22,924 nt of DNA from Symbiodinium natans (taxonomy: Eukaryota > Sar > Dinophyceae > Suessiales > Symbiodiniaceae): contig CAJNDS010001333.1 in the NCBI GenBank assembly GCA_905221605.1, positions 1-22,924 on the forward strand, given 5' to 3'. Position 1 is the first letter of the stretch, and each line of letters begins with the position of its first letter. The position numbers and the translations under genes are program-made. Shown here piece after piece: positions 12,677 through 21,641 of this stretch. The notes beneath the pieces were generated by a model. That model did no database searches and was not told the origin of the DNA. It was given only the letters and a program-made list of their open reading frames with translations.

Positions 12677-13953
12677 CTGTGCTCACGGTTGTCCAATTTC
12701 TTGTGCATCCGGCGGGATTAAAGCAGCTTCCCATCCGGGCCATGCGGGCTTTTAGGACACGTTGTGGGTTCAGTCGCCCCTAAACCCTAAACCTTAAACC
12801 CTAAACCCTAAACCCTAAACCCCACGGTTTGCTCCTGGCTTCGTGATGCCCCGAACTCATGGCAGCGCAAACCATCACGAACACGCAACGCCCTGGGTCT
12901 ACCGTGGGGCTTCTGAGGGCTTGTTAAAGTTCTTGTGGGGCTTTAAAGGTCTACAGGGTTCAGTGTTCAGGGCTTACAGGCCCAAAGAGCCCAATACCCC
13001 TTAATTCAGGAATCTGCCTGCTTAAATCAGATTTTAAGGATTTTAAGCTTTCTATTTGAAGGTCTATTCCTTAATTAAGGGGAATTGGGCTCTCTGGGGG
13101 GTTCAGGCCGGAAGGGTTTAGGGTTTGCAAAGGCATCGTCCTGGCAGTCCTCATCGACCTGATCCGCGATCCCATGAGCCGGACACTAGGTTGGCTGGCA
13201 CAGGGTTCAGGGTTCAGGGTTCAGGGTTCAGGGTTCAGGGTTCAGGGTTCAGGGTTCAGGGTTCAGGGTTCAGGGTTTAGGGTTTAGGGTTTAGGGTTTA
13301 GGGTTTAGGGTTTAGGGCAGCCCTCCCCTTAGGCCCTACACCCCCAAAAAGCGATGGAGGCCTTGAAACCCAAAATGACCTAAAGCCTGAACCCTGAAGT
13401 CTTCCCAAAGATCAATCCCCACACCTGGCGAACTCTCACGCTCATGGCTTTCTTGGGGGTAAGATGCGGCCAGACGGAACCCTAACCCCCAGAACCCAAA
13501 GAGCCCACTATCCCTTAATTAAGGAATGTACCTTAAATCATACCAGGGGCCCCTATATCGTTTAAGGTATATTCCTGAAATAACCCTAAACCCTGAACCC
13601 TCCGCAAAAGCCTCCCCCCACACCGCAGGCTCAGGCTACACCGGCTGGGAAGGCTACGCCTTCCTCACCTTGGGCATCCCCGTCGCCCTCCTGTGGCCCC
13701 CTCGGTTTAGGGTTTAGGGTTTAGGGTTTAGGGTTTAGGGTTTAGGGTTTAGGGTTTAGGGTTTTACTGTACAATAGTTTCCTTAACAATCAGGCTTCTT
13801 ACTTTTCTTGAAATAGACACCAGGGGAATACAACAGGAATGTTAGGGCTCTAAGGGGTTTATGGTTTTGGGGGTTTATGGCTTTTAGGGTTTAGACAAAA
13901 ACAAACAAACCCTGTACCCTTGCAGGTTTGGGGCTTGGGGTTTCGAGCACTAG
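12677..13953 (+). CDS. Gene 3 segment with membrane-type stretches (partial)
   Basis: Pieces: 12677-12704 and 13133-about 13198 join in frame as LCSRLSNFLC / IVLAVLIDLIRDPMSRTLGW, one hydrophobic span. Then about 13402-13439, 13629-13704 and 13926-13953 join as SIPTPGELS / RSGYTGWEGYAFLTLGIPVA and on to LLWPPR / FGAWGFEH and TAG. Introns: 12705-13132 (GCATC repeated), 13440-13628 (GCTCA repeated) and 13705-13925 (GTTT repeated). The link between 13198 and 13402 was not resolved, and these may be two genes. Likely a membrane protein; the family is not recognised. Confidence 0.5.
12705..13132 (+). other. Gene 3 intron with MITE family 1 copy and CCCTAAA array
   Basis: It starts GCATCCGG and the next exon starts GCATCGTC. 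It holds CCCTAAA units (12779-12822), an open but unassigned stretch (12827-12945) and MITE copy E (12981-13099). Confidence 0.5.
12981..13099. mobile_element. MITE family 1 copy E (diverged)
   Basis: CCCAAAGAGCCCAATA at the left and ATTGGGCTCTCTGGGG at the right, with TTAATT(A/C) arms. It lies inside the proposed intron 12705-13132. Confidence 0.8.
13200..13318 (+). repeat. TTCAGGG block then TTTAGGG block
   Basis: About ten homogeneous TTCAGGG units switch sharply to about seven TTTAGGG units near 13276. Confidence 0.95.
13496..13580 (+). mobile_element. MITE family 1 copy F, right end replaced by CCCTAAA
   Basis: The left TIR is intact. The right arm runs to GGTATATTCCTGAAATAA and is then joined directly to CCCTAAACCCTGAACCC. 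It lies inside the proposed intron 13440-13628. Confidence 0.8.
13705..13925 (+). other. Gene 3 intron that begins with the TTTAGGG array itself
   Basis: The donor GTTTAGGG is the first unit of an array running to about 13764. The acceptor is CCTTGCAG and the next exon begins GTTTGGGG. The telomere-type repeat therefore provides the 5' splice site if this model is right. Confidence 0.45.
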
Positions 13954-14191
13954 GGAAGGGTTCGTTGATCTGGCGTTCGGCATTTCCGTGTCGATCGCTC
14001 ATGCTCATTCACCAGGCACAAGCGCTAAGTACACATAGAGGGTCAGTCTCTCAACTCTTGTCGCGGGTGGGGGAGGGGGGGGGGGTCCCTTTCACGTAAT
14101 GGGCCAGGGCACCCAAAAAGGGCTAGCTTCTTGAATGTTTCCATTAGACCTCAAGTAATCTTCAAGATGCCCCCAAACTCCCCTCTACCCT

Positions 14192-14269
14192 AGATCCCAT
14201 TGAGGGTTCCTACGAATGACTCAGTTGTAGGAAAAGGCTGCTATTTGCGGGCTCTACTTTGTGGATCCC
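14192..14269 (-). mobile_element. Family 3 element, reverse orientation
   Basis: GAGGGTTCCTACGAATGAC and GCGGGCTCTACTTTGTGGAT are the inverse of the family 3 interior and end. Confidence 0.65.
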
Positions 14270-14286
14270 GTAGTCCAGGTTAAGAT

Positions 14287-14600
14287 ATTTTTTTTACTCC
14301 GAACCTTTCCGACACAGCAGCTGCAGCAGCTGACACAACTGGTGGTTACGCCGCCGGAAAACCAAAAGCGCGATGTCCCTGTTGCGCCGGGATGGACGAA
14401 AGCTTGCTATGGGCCCACGGGCCGGCCAAATCTCTTGAGAGTGATAGCGAAGACTTAGGGAATGATAGCAAAGACTTGGGGTTTGGGATGTGTATGGCCG
14501 CCGGAAAAAAGACGTTGAAGGCAAGATATCAACTAGGAACCCCACATCAACACAGCTTAGACCCTATACGTCATAGAATTTCCAAAACGAAGATAAAGTA
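14287..14600 (+). CDS. Open reading stretch with CPCC motif, unknown product
   Basis: The frame FTPNLSDTAAAADTTGGYAAG then KPKARCPCCAGMDESLL and a Ser/Asp-rich repeat (SDSEDLGNDSKDLG) stays open for about 100 codons to TAG at 14598-14600. A second frame (TFPTQQLQQLTQLVVTPPEN) stops at 14456. The CxCC pair and acidic Ser-rich segment are visible, but no family is recognised. It is followed by the large CCCTAAA array at 14649. Confidence 0.35.
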
Positions 14601-14648
14601 GGACCCAGAACCCCAAACTTAGACCCTATACGTCTTTAAGATAACCGA

Positions 14649-14853
14649 TCCCTAAACCCTAAACCCTAAACCCTAAACCCTAAACCCTAAACCCTAAACC
14701 CTAAACCCTAAACCCTAAACCCTAAACCCTAAACCCTAAACCCTAAACCCTAAACCCTAAACCCTAAAACCTAACCCCTAAACCCTAAACCCTAAACCCT
14801 AAACCCTAAACCCTAAACCCTAAACCCTAAACCCTAAACCCTAAACCCTAAAC
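14649..14853 (-). repeat. Long CCCTAAA array
   Basis: Nearly 30 units with one irregular spot near 14767-14778. Confidence 0.95.
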
Positions 14854-14887
14854 CAAAGGAAAGCACCTTTGCTTCTGAAAGCCGAGG

Positions 14888-14938
14888 CTGGCCTGCCAGT
14901 CGCGCGGCTGTAGCAAGCTGCTCCCGGGTTGCGATTGC
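14888..14938 (+). CDS. Cys-rich exon-like island
   Basis: The frame PRLACQSRGCSKLLPGCDC lies between two CCCTAAA arrays, with acceptor-like CTGAAAG before it. It may continue the upstream CPCC-containing gene. Unproven. Confidence 0.25.
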
Positions 14939-14986
14939 CTAAACGCCCTAAACCATAAACCCTAAACCCTAAACCTTAGTAGAAGA

Positions 14987-15081
14987 GTTGTTCCCCCCGT
15001 AGACTAACAGTCCTGAATGGGGATTATCGTCCCTATCATAACCCCTATTAATGATTGATAGTATAAGGGGGAACATCCCAA
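14987..15081. mobile_element. MITE family 2 copy K
   Basis: The right end AAGGGGGAACATCCCAA is intact and the left end is diverged (GTTGTTCCCCCCGTAGACTA). Confidence 0.8.
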
Positions 15082-15524
15082 TAGGTAACCGTGAACCATT
15101 TTGGGGCATTTTAATCCCTGTAGAACCCCAAAGGTTAACCTTTAGTTCCCTGGGATACTGGACGACTCAGAATGCCCACCCTAAACCGTAAACCCTTACT
15201 GGACAACTCAGAATGCCCAATTGGAGTTACCGGTCCGTTCGTTCGCATTTGGTTCGGCTTACTTGTTGATTCTCTCGACCTGAACCTTATGTGACTCCTC
15301 AAGCCTGCGCAAACTGCACAACCACAATCCCTACACCTGAAAACTTCAACACCCGAACGAAAACCTCAACCCTACCCAATTCGGGCCCAAACCCTATAAT
15401 CCTTGGCTTTTTCTGGCTGGCTCGTAGGACTTTAGCCTTTTGGGTTTTTGAAGCAACTACAATGAGGATCCTAAAGGTTAAACTTTTAGGAAGGTTCACA
15501 AGTCAGCCAAGAATCCCTACACCC

Positions 15525-15598
15525 TGAACCCTGAACCCTGAACCCTGAACCCTAAACCCTAAACCCTAAACCCTAAACCCTAAACCCTAAACCATAAC
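15525..15598 (-). repeat. CCCTGAA then CCCTAAA array
   Basis: A few variant units precede the canonical ones. Confidence 0.9.
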
Positions 15599-15635
15599 CT
15601 TTCCCTGACCTTCAGCCCTTCCCTCGAGCAGCAAG

Positions 15636-15702
15636 GTTTCTGATCATCAACTCGGCGCTGCTGGGCCTTTCGGATTCCGATGAAGTCTCAGCGCTTTCTA
15701 GG
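15636..15702 (+). CDS. Exon-like island
   Basis: After CAGCAAG, the frame FLIINSALLGLSDSDEVSAL stays open to the TTA microsatellite. A hydrophobic helix is followed by an acidic turn. Product unknown. Confidence 0.3.
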
Positions 15703-15709
15703 GTTAAGA

Positions 15710-15712
<3 letters not shown>

Positions 15713-15743
<31 letters not shown>

Positions 15744-15850
15744 GTTATTAGATTTTATTATTATTATTATTGTTATTATTGTTATCATTGTTATTATTGT
15801 TATTATTGTTATTATTGTTATTATTGTTATTATTGTTGTTATCACTATTT
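15713..15850. repeat. TTA then TTATTG microsatellite
   Basis: A TTA block (15713-15741) changes to TTATTG hexamers. A GT run follows at 15888-15901. Confidence 0.9.
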
Positions 15851-16106
15851 TCATTATGTTTGTTTATACATGTTTCTTTTTCTTGCGGGTGTGTGTGTGT
15901 GTACCTGTTTGGGATTGAGGCTTTCGGGTTTAGGGTTTAGAGGGTGTACTTCCATTACAAGACGTTCCGATGATTCTTGGGGATCCGTCTGAGGGTCCCG
16001 TAGTATCGGAAATCCCCATGTTGACGGACAGGTCTACGGACTTTCGGACGTAAGGGCTTAGGGTTTAGGGTTCAGGGTTTAGGGTTTAGGGTTTAGGGCT
16101 TCACAG

Positions 16107-16252
16107 AAAACGGCGTTTGCTTGGAGTAGGCTCAGGAGGCCTGAAAAGCAAAACACGATCGTGATCGTTGCAGTTCTTGTTGCCCATTATTGGGGGCGTT
16201 TTGCTGTTTGTTTAAATCATTTTTTCTGTGGGTTCCTTCAGCAAATCTTAGC
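16107..16252 (+). CDS. Exon-like island with a possible membrane span
   Basis: After TTCACAG, the frame KTAFAWSRLRRPEKQNTIV continues as IVAVLVAHYWGRF, a basic stretch before a hydrophobic one. The upstream flank is a TTTAGGG array. The end is unclear. Confidence 0.3.
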
Positions 16253-16368
16253 TTAGAGATTGGTTCCCTCCCCATGCCCATGAAAGCTGCCTACACGCCC
16301 GACACTAGATATTCCCAATGCCAAAGTCTACTTCATGGGCATGCATCAGCAAGACGAGGCCTAATACT

Positions 16369-16506
16369 AGTAGAAACAGGCTTCAGGCGAGCATGGCTAG
16401 CGGTCACGTTGTTCAGCACAGGGAGGGCAAAGCATCCAAGCAGATGCATCCTTCTTGTTCGGCACATCGGCCGCCGGCTACTGGAGAAGCCCCCGAAGAA
16501 TTTTAG
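16369..16506 (+). CDS. Exon-like island ending at a repeat-supplied stop
   Basis: After AAACAG, the frame LQASMASGHVVQHREGKASK runs to PATGEAPEEF and stops at the TAG of the first TTTTAGGG unit. A second frame (FRRAWLAVTLFSTGRAKHPS) is open as well. Product unknown. Confidence 0.35.
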   Translation, partial: SRNRLQASMASGHVVQHREGKASKQMHPSCSAHRPPATGEAPEEF

Positions 16507-17028
16507 GGTTTAGGGTTTAGGGTTTCAAACAACACAGGGTTTAGGGTTTGGGGCTTAGGATTGGGGTTTGGGTTTAGGGTTTAGGGTTTGATTAGGGCTA
16601 CTATTTGCTTAAGAATACCCCCCCAAAGAGAAGAAAAAAACGATTCTTGCTTAGAAAGGCAATTTTGGGATTGTCATAATGCTTTCGGGGCTGCTTAATC
16701 AAGCAGAAGTCGACTGCACAAGCCACAAGCAAGCCAATGCAGAAAGAAGAGGGCGAGAGGGAGGGAGCAGCTTGCCTAAAGCCCCGCAGAAATAGACAGG
16801 GTGATGGGATACCGCAAAAAACAAACCCGCCCGCACACGCACGCGCGCGTGAAGGCGCACACACACACACACACAACCCGAAACCCTGAGACGCAAACCC
16901 CAAGCCCCAAACCCCAAACCCGAAACTCCAAACCCTACTTAAACCCTAGAACTCAACCTCAACCCTAAACCCACACAACCCAAAAAACGAAGAAGTCCAT
17001 CCGGGCTCTGTATCCTGAGCGTTTCCAG

Positions 17029-17726
17029 GCGCCATTCTGGCCACAGACGCTGTAGCTGCCTTTGCCGTCTGCCTGGATGCCAATGAGCCCCTGACGCTTG
17101 GTGTTCGCATCAATCCGAAACAGAAGTGCAGAGACCCAAGCCGCTTGGCCCCCTTAAGCCCTAAAACCTCAAACCTCGTAGGTCGAATCCTTCTTCAAAC
17201 CCTGGAACTCCCAAACCCAGATCTCCCTGACCACGACCATGGATGTCTTGTGCTCGGGTTTCCTGGTGCATCAAAGTGGGCTTTGGCCGTGGTTTAGGGT
17301 TCATGGTGGAGACGTCCGACTCCAGACTTTATTGTGTTTAAGGCTTAGGGTTTAGGATCTGAGTCTGGGTTCACAAGAGTTTAGGGTTTAGGGTTTAGGG
17401 TTTAGGGTTTAGGGTTTAGGGTTTAGGGTTTAGGGTTTAGGGTGGTTGTTCTTCTTTTCTTGAGACCCCTAGAACAGCTTGTTTAAAGCCTGCAGGTGAT
17501 TTTCAGGGAAGGAGAAGCATCAGACCCCCCCCCCTTCTTTAAAGTGTTCTGAAGTATGGGCCCTTGCGTTGAATAGGGCTTAGGGTTTAGGGTTTAGGGT
17601 TTAGGGTTTAGGGTTCCGCCTAAACCCTAGACCTTCAGCTTCTTTGTGCAGGATCGGGGCCCCATCCGTATTGCTGCTTGCGCTGTAGCTGGGCTGGCAA
17701 CTGGCGGCGGTCTTGATGGCTTCTAG
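17029..17726 (+). CDS. Gene 4 3' end, two exons, unknown product
   Basis: The exon 17029-17219 follows TTTCCAG and reads AILATDAVAAFAVCLDANEP then LTLGVRINPKQKCRDPSRL. The last exon 17652-17726 follows TTTGTGCAG and reads DRGPIRIAACAVAGLATGGG then LDGF and TAG. Splicing at 17220/17651 (GA-AG, GATC repeated) joins phase 0. The last third of the first exon overlaps telomere-like CCCTAAA-type sequence, so its donor may lie earlier. An opposite-strand frame is also open here (17148-16988) but looks less natural. No family recognised. Confidence 0.5.
17380..17617 (+). repeat. TTTAGGG arrays in proposed gene 4 intron
   Basis: Arrays at 17380-17443 and 17577-17617 are separated by unique sequence. 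Confidence 0.9.
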
Positions 17727-18036
17727 CTGAGTAGGTAACCTTTACACCTTTTGGGAGATATAAAATCCTACCATAATTGCAAGGTTAACCTTGTTTTGGC
17801 CCAGGGTACTCAGCAACCAGGACGGGGGTGTTCAAGAATTACCAGTATTGTTCTCTTTTAGAATCCTTGCACCACTTATATTACACAAAATACCCATTCC
17901 GATTCAGCATGCCCCAACACTAGAGTGCTTTGAATCTAAGGCTTACGTGCACTGGGAAGCCTGTTTGCCCTTTTGGGGGGGGGGCGTGAGCTGAAACACC
18001 TGGGGATTTGGTTGAGGGAGTTGCACTGAATCCCCG

Positions 18037-18250
18037 AAACCCTAAACCCTAAACCCTAAACCCCAAACCCCAAACCCCAAACCCCAAACCCCAAACCCCA
18101 AACCCCAAACCCCAAACCCCAAACCCCAAACCCCAAACCTAAACCCTAAACCCCTAAACCCTAAACCCTAAACCCTAAACCCTAAACCCTAAACCCTAAA
18201 CCCTAAACCCTAAACCCTAAACCCTAAACCCTAAACCCTAAACCCTAACC
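18037..18250 (-). repeat. CCCCAAA block within CCCTAAA array
   Basis: About eleven CCCCAAA units (18058-18138) are bordered by CCCTAAA units. Confidence 0.95.
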
Positions 18251-18258
18251 CACCAAGG

Positions 18259-18365
18259 CTGGGTATTCTGGTGCAGTGGATGCTGGAGTGACCCCCTGCA
18301 ACAGGCAGCTTGGTCTCCCCACGCCCTCATGGGCTAGGAACCGGAGTGGGCCCCTGTTTCCTTTT
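18259..18365 (+). CDS. Exon-like island between two large arrays
   Basis: After CACCAAG, the frame AGYSGAVDAGVTPCNRQLGL continues to NRSGPLFPF and enters the TTTAGGG array at 18366 without a stop. It is flanked on both sides by arrays of opposite orientation. Confidence 0.3.
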
Positions 18366-18495
18366 GGTTTAGGGTTTAGGGTTTAGGGTTTAGGGTTTAG
18401 GGTTTAGGGTTTAGGGTTTAGGGTTTAGGGTTTAGGGTTTAGAGTTTAGGGTTTAGGGTTTAGGGTTTAGGGTTTAGGGTTTAGGGTTTAGGGTT
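18365..18495 (+). repeat. TTTAGGG array
   Basis: About eighteen units, one changed to TTTAGAG near 18440. Confidence 0.95.
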
Positions 18496-18763
18496 GGGGT
18501 TCCTTGCAACCCCCTTACACCCAGAAAGGGTACCCTTTTTATTCCTGGGTTGCTCCTGGGTCTAGTAGGGTTCTACCTTGGAACTCTAAACCCTAAACCC
18601 CAAACCCCACACCCTAAACCAAACCCCAAACCCTAAACCCTAAACCCTAGCGCGGACGCCTGGGATCAAGGGAGTCATACTCGTACCCCTAAGCTTGTAC
18701 ACCTAAGAGTTCCCCTTACTCCTTATATGGCTCTTATATTCTTGTAGATCTTTCTTTAAAAAG

Positions 18764-18916
18764 GGTCCCAAAAACCCAAAAAGGTAGAGCCCCCAAAATA
18801 GGGTTCCTTCTCAGATTTTGGTGGGGTCTTAGCCTCGGACCTGTGCATGCTTGGTCCCTTATACTACTGTCGGGGTCATTTTTAGGAGCCCTTCAGGGGA
18901 TCTACGTTTTGGATCC
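18764..18916 (+). mobile_element. Family 3 element, long copy
   Basis: It begins near AAAAAGGTAGAGCCCCCAAA and ends GGGGATCTACGTTTTGGATC. Confidence 0.65.
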
Positions 18917-19083
18917 TCCCAGGGTGTGGGATGGGGGTTCGGGGAAAGTTTTTAAAAGATCCTTACGGGAAGATAAGGGCCATAGAGGCGTACATTAGGG
19001 TATTAGGCGTATTTGAAGGGAATCCTGAAGGGGTACATAGGGGTGCAATTTTTCTTACTCCCTCCACACACACCCCCGTCCGA

Positions 19084-19089
<6 letters not shown>

Positions 19090-19115
<26 letters not shown>

Positions 19116-19192
19116 TTGGGGGGGGGGGGGGAGGGGTGGGGGGGGGGGGAGGATGGGGGTGAGGGGGGGGGGGGGGGAGGGAGGGGGGGGCG
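19090..19192 (+). repeat. Poly-G tract
   Basis: Long G runs are broken by single T/A bases. The poly-Gly and poly-Pro frames here are artefacts. Confidence 0.9.
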
Positions 19193-19398
19193 GCTCATCT
19201 TCATTGCGTGTTCTATCCACGCTTCAGCTGAGGCCAGACCAACTTTGCAGGTCGTGACCGGAGCTTCAAACTTCAGAGGTACTTGACCTCGTGAAGACGA
19301 CGAGGGCACGCCGCAAGTCTTTGCAGGATGCGCATGAAGCCCTGACTTGAGCGACCCGAAGTGTAAAAAGTGTAACATCCCGTTGCTGACCATCTGTA

Positions 19399-19543
19399 GG
19401 GTTCAGGGTTTGGGTTTGGGGTTTGGGGTTTAGGGCTTAGGGCTTAGGGCTTAGGGTTTAGGGTTTAGGGTTTAGGGTTTAGGGTTTAGGGTTTAGGGTT
19501 TAGGGTTTAGGGTTTAGGGTTTAGGGTTTAGGGTTTAGGGTTG
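19399..19543 (+). repeat. TTTGGGG/CTTAGGG then TTTAGGG array
   Basis: Variant units on the left grade into about fourteen canonical units. Confidence 0.95.
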
Positions 19544-19546
19544 CAA

Positions 19547-19660
19547 CGTTTTCTGCGGTGACGAGAGGGAGTGATGCCTCATGCTGCACGACGAAGCGGT
19601 GCGCCTCAATCACACTGCGTAGGGCCGCTCGAGGGGTTCGGCGTTCTGACAATGCCCTCA
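19547..19660 (+). CDS. Exon-like island, basic and Cys-containing
   Basis: The frame TFSAVTRGSDASCCTTKRCA then SITLRRAARGVRRSDNA is open and directly follows a long TTTAGGG array. Product unknown. Confidence 0.3.
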
Positions 19661-19870
19661 ATCTTAAACCCCGAATCCTTACACAAACCCAAGCCCTGAA
19701 TCCTTAAAACCTCAAGCCGAAGGATCAAGCCCTCCGGCTTCGAGGGGTTTCTGGTTTAGGACTTTAGGGCCAAAGGTTGAGACAAAAAGGAGGCTTTTTA
19801 GGTCGGATGTGGGGGGGTTCGGGGCTTAAGTCTACCGCTTAGCCGGAGCAGGAGCCCCTTCCCAGACTGA

Positions 19871-20059
19871 GGATCCAAAAAAGTACCCAAGAGCCCAATA
19901 TTGCTTAGTTAAAGACTATTCCTTAAATCATATAGGGACCCTTAATATGATTCAAGGTATATTCGTTAAATAAGCAAGATTGGGCTCTTTGGGTAGAACC
20001 CCCAAATAGTACCCAATACTACTCGTGGGTCATTCTTGGGAACCCTTGAGGGGATCGAC
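19871..20059 (+). mobile_element. Family 3 element split by MITE copy G
   Basis: GGATCCAAAAAAGTA lies left and GAACCCCCAAATAGTACCC right of the nested element. The right half continues GGTCATTCTTGGGAACCCTT. Confidence 0.75.
19886..19993. mobile_element. MITE family 1 copy G, nested in a family 3 element
   Basis: A complete element, with TA at 19884-19885 and 19994-19995. It interrupts a family 3 copy exactly, so the empty site is known and the TA duplication is proven within the window. Confidence 0.85.
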
Positions 20060-20211
20060 GGGCCTGGGCCCTCAACCCTAAACCCTAAACCCTAAACCCT
20101 AAACCCTAAACCCGAGCGAGGCCTGGACCGAACTCGGATGTACAGGGCTTTGGCCACCGAGGCGTGTTGATGAGAGATCCTGTGGGCGTATGGGTCGTTC
20201 CGCCATGGCTT

Positions 20212-20340
20212 GGATCACACTCAGGAATAATTATCCCTAAACCCCAAACCCGAAACCCTAAACCCTAAACTAAGAGGATCACACTCGGGAATAATTATCC
20301 CTAAACCCCAAACCGAAACCCTAAACCCTAAACTCTAAGA
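20212..20340. repeat. Tandem duplication of about 64 bp
   Basis: GGATCACACTC(A/G)GGAATAATTATCC plus a short CCCTAAA tail occurs at 20212-20275 and again at 20276-20340. Confidence 0.9.
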
Positions 20341-20365
20341 AATTTTTGTCAAAGGGTAATTGAAG

Positions 20366-20883
20366 GGCCACCCCAGCACCAGGATTCCTCGCACGATGCG
20401 TCGAAAGCCGCGGGGCTTTCGGCGCCGGCAGACCCTGCTCAATCTTCAGGATCGGAGAAAAAAGTCTCAGATGCTTTGCTTGCTGGACCCTAAACCCTAG
20501 ACCCTTCACCCTAATTAGACCCTAGACCCTAAACCCTAAACCCTAGACCCTAGACCCTAGACCCTAGACTAAACCCTAAACCCTAAACCCTAAACGCTAA
20601 ACCCTTAAACCCTAACCCTAAACCCTCAACCCTGGCTGTGAAAGGCTTGCCCGCCACTTCGTTCTAAGGCTGGGTGGCTGCCAAGGAGAAACCCAAAACC
20701 TTCCACACTACCGACGCTTATGTGGCCAGTTCTTGCATCATGACCCCTTTTGTCGTGCCTACCATACAGCAATAGGGAGCCGTATGGCCGTGAATCTAAG
20801 AACTGGCCATGCCGTTTCTCAAGACGCGCGCCGGCACTTTCTAGCTATCGCAATGATACCAAGAAACTCCTGTCTGACCTGAA
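20366..20883 (+). CDS. Gene 5 segment, two exons, unknown product
   Basis: The exon 20366-20477 (GPPQHQDSSHDASKAAGLSA to EKKVSDAL, disordered, Ser/Ala-rich) joins 20645 onward (ARHFVLRLGGCQGETQ). GCTTGC is repeated at donor and acceptor, and the joined frame reads straight through. It stays open to TGA at 20881-20883. From about 20750 a second frame (YRNDTKKLLSDLKKYRNVL) is also open to 20935, and an inverted repeat (20722-20733/20799-20810) lies between. A further intron or frame change there is therefore possible. Confidence 0.55.
20478..20644 (+). other. Gene 5 intron (GC-AG) filled with CCCTAAA/CCCTAGA array
   Basis: It is 167 bp, starts GCTTGCTGG and ends GTGAAAG before GCTTGCCCG, with a 6-base repeat at both junctions. 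The interior 20489-20630 is CCCTAAA and CCCTAGA units. Confidence 0.6.
20490..20632 (-). repeat. CCCTAGA/CCCTAAA array inside gene 5 intron
   Basis: It includes a short homogeneous CCCTAGA run at about 20541-20570. Confidence 0.9.
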
Positions 20884-20949
20884 GAAATATAGAAATGTCC
20901 TGAACTACGGGGTAATTCTAAACCCTAAACCCTAAACCCTAAACCCTTG

Positions 20950-21045
20950 GGCTTTAGTGGAGGGGAAGCCGGGGCTGGGCGACTGCCTAGGACTTCTGCC
21001 ACTGGGCGGGAAGCCCTCCAACAACTCCACGGTAAGTGCCTGCCC
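20950..21045 (+). CDS. Exon-like island with GTAAGT donor consensus
   Basis: It lies between opposite-facing arrays. A frame VEGKPGLGDCLGLLPLGGKP leads to ACG|GTAAGTGCC at 21032. Other frames are open, and GCCCC at 21042 is repeated at the 21378 island, so the donor is uncertain. Confidence 0.3.
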
Positions 21046-21052
21046 CAGCTGG

Positions 21053-21275
21053 TTTAGGGTTTAGGGTTTAGGGTTTAGGGTTTAGGGTTTAGGGTTTAGG
21101 GTTTAGGGTTTACGGTTTAGGGCGGCATGGGGTTCCTGGAGCACCCCAGCTGGTCTTTTCGGCATAGGGTTCCTGGAGCGCCCCTAGCCATGTCCTTGTT
21201 TTAGGGTTTACGGTTTAGGGTTTGGGGTTTAGGGTGTAGGGTGTAGGGTTTAGGGTTGGAGAACCCTAAACCCTA
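21053..21275 (+). repeat. TTTAGGG arrays around a short duplicated phrase
   Basis: The unique part 21125-21190 repeats GGTTCCTGGAGC twice, about 46 bp apart. Confidence 0.85.
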
Positions 21276-21377
21276 AACCCCAAGAAAGGGGTCGGAAGAA
21301 TTACTAGTAGTATCCCCATGGTCCCTATATCACCAAATTACACGAGAATAACCCCCCAAAGCCTGACTCTAATTATG

Positions 21378-21535
21378 AAGGCCCCGGACATTGAGCGCTT
21401 GCTGCTTTGTTTCTGCGGTTCCTTGAGGCGGTTTCAGACAGCTGGGTGCCGAAGGGGTTGTGGCCTGCCTTGCAAACACCGAAGCCTAAACCAAAGCCTG
21501 GCCCCGCGTCCTGCGTTTAAGGCTTAAGGTTTAGG
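21378..21535 (+). CDS. Cys/Arg-rich exon-like island
   Basis: After ATTATGAAG, the frame APDIERLLLCFCGSLRRFQT then AGCRRGCGLPCKHRSL is open. It has closely spaced Cys residues, but no metal-binding family is recognised. Confidence 0.35.
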
Positions 21536-21640
21536 GTTCCATCCGTCAGGTTTAGGATTTAGGAAGTAGGGTTTAGGGTTTAGGATTTAGGGTGTAGGGG
21601 GTTTAGGGTTTAGGGTTTAGGGTTTAGGGCTTAGGGCATC
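21535..21640 (+). repeat. Degenerate TTTAGGG array
   Basis: Units with A/G and T/G changes; it borders the 21642 island. Confidence 0.85.
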
Positions 21641-21641
21641 A

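Noticed and set aside
16988-17148. Opposite-strand frame with RIDANTKRQGLIG
   Set aside because: It looked like an exon, but the + strand frame AILATDAVAAFAVCLDANEP at the same place has an acceptor, joins a downstream exon in phase and agrees with the direction of the other genes.
19055-19393. Opposite-strand frame ending in poly-Pro
   Set aside because: The Pro part is the poly-G tract. The unique part (19195-19390) is open in several frames on both strands and could not be decided.
20722-20810. Inverted repeat TGGCCAGTTCTT/AAGAACTGGCCA as another MITE
   Set aside because: Only 12 bp match perfectly and the + strand frame is open through it. It is noted under gene 5 but not called as an element.
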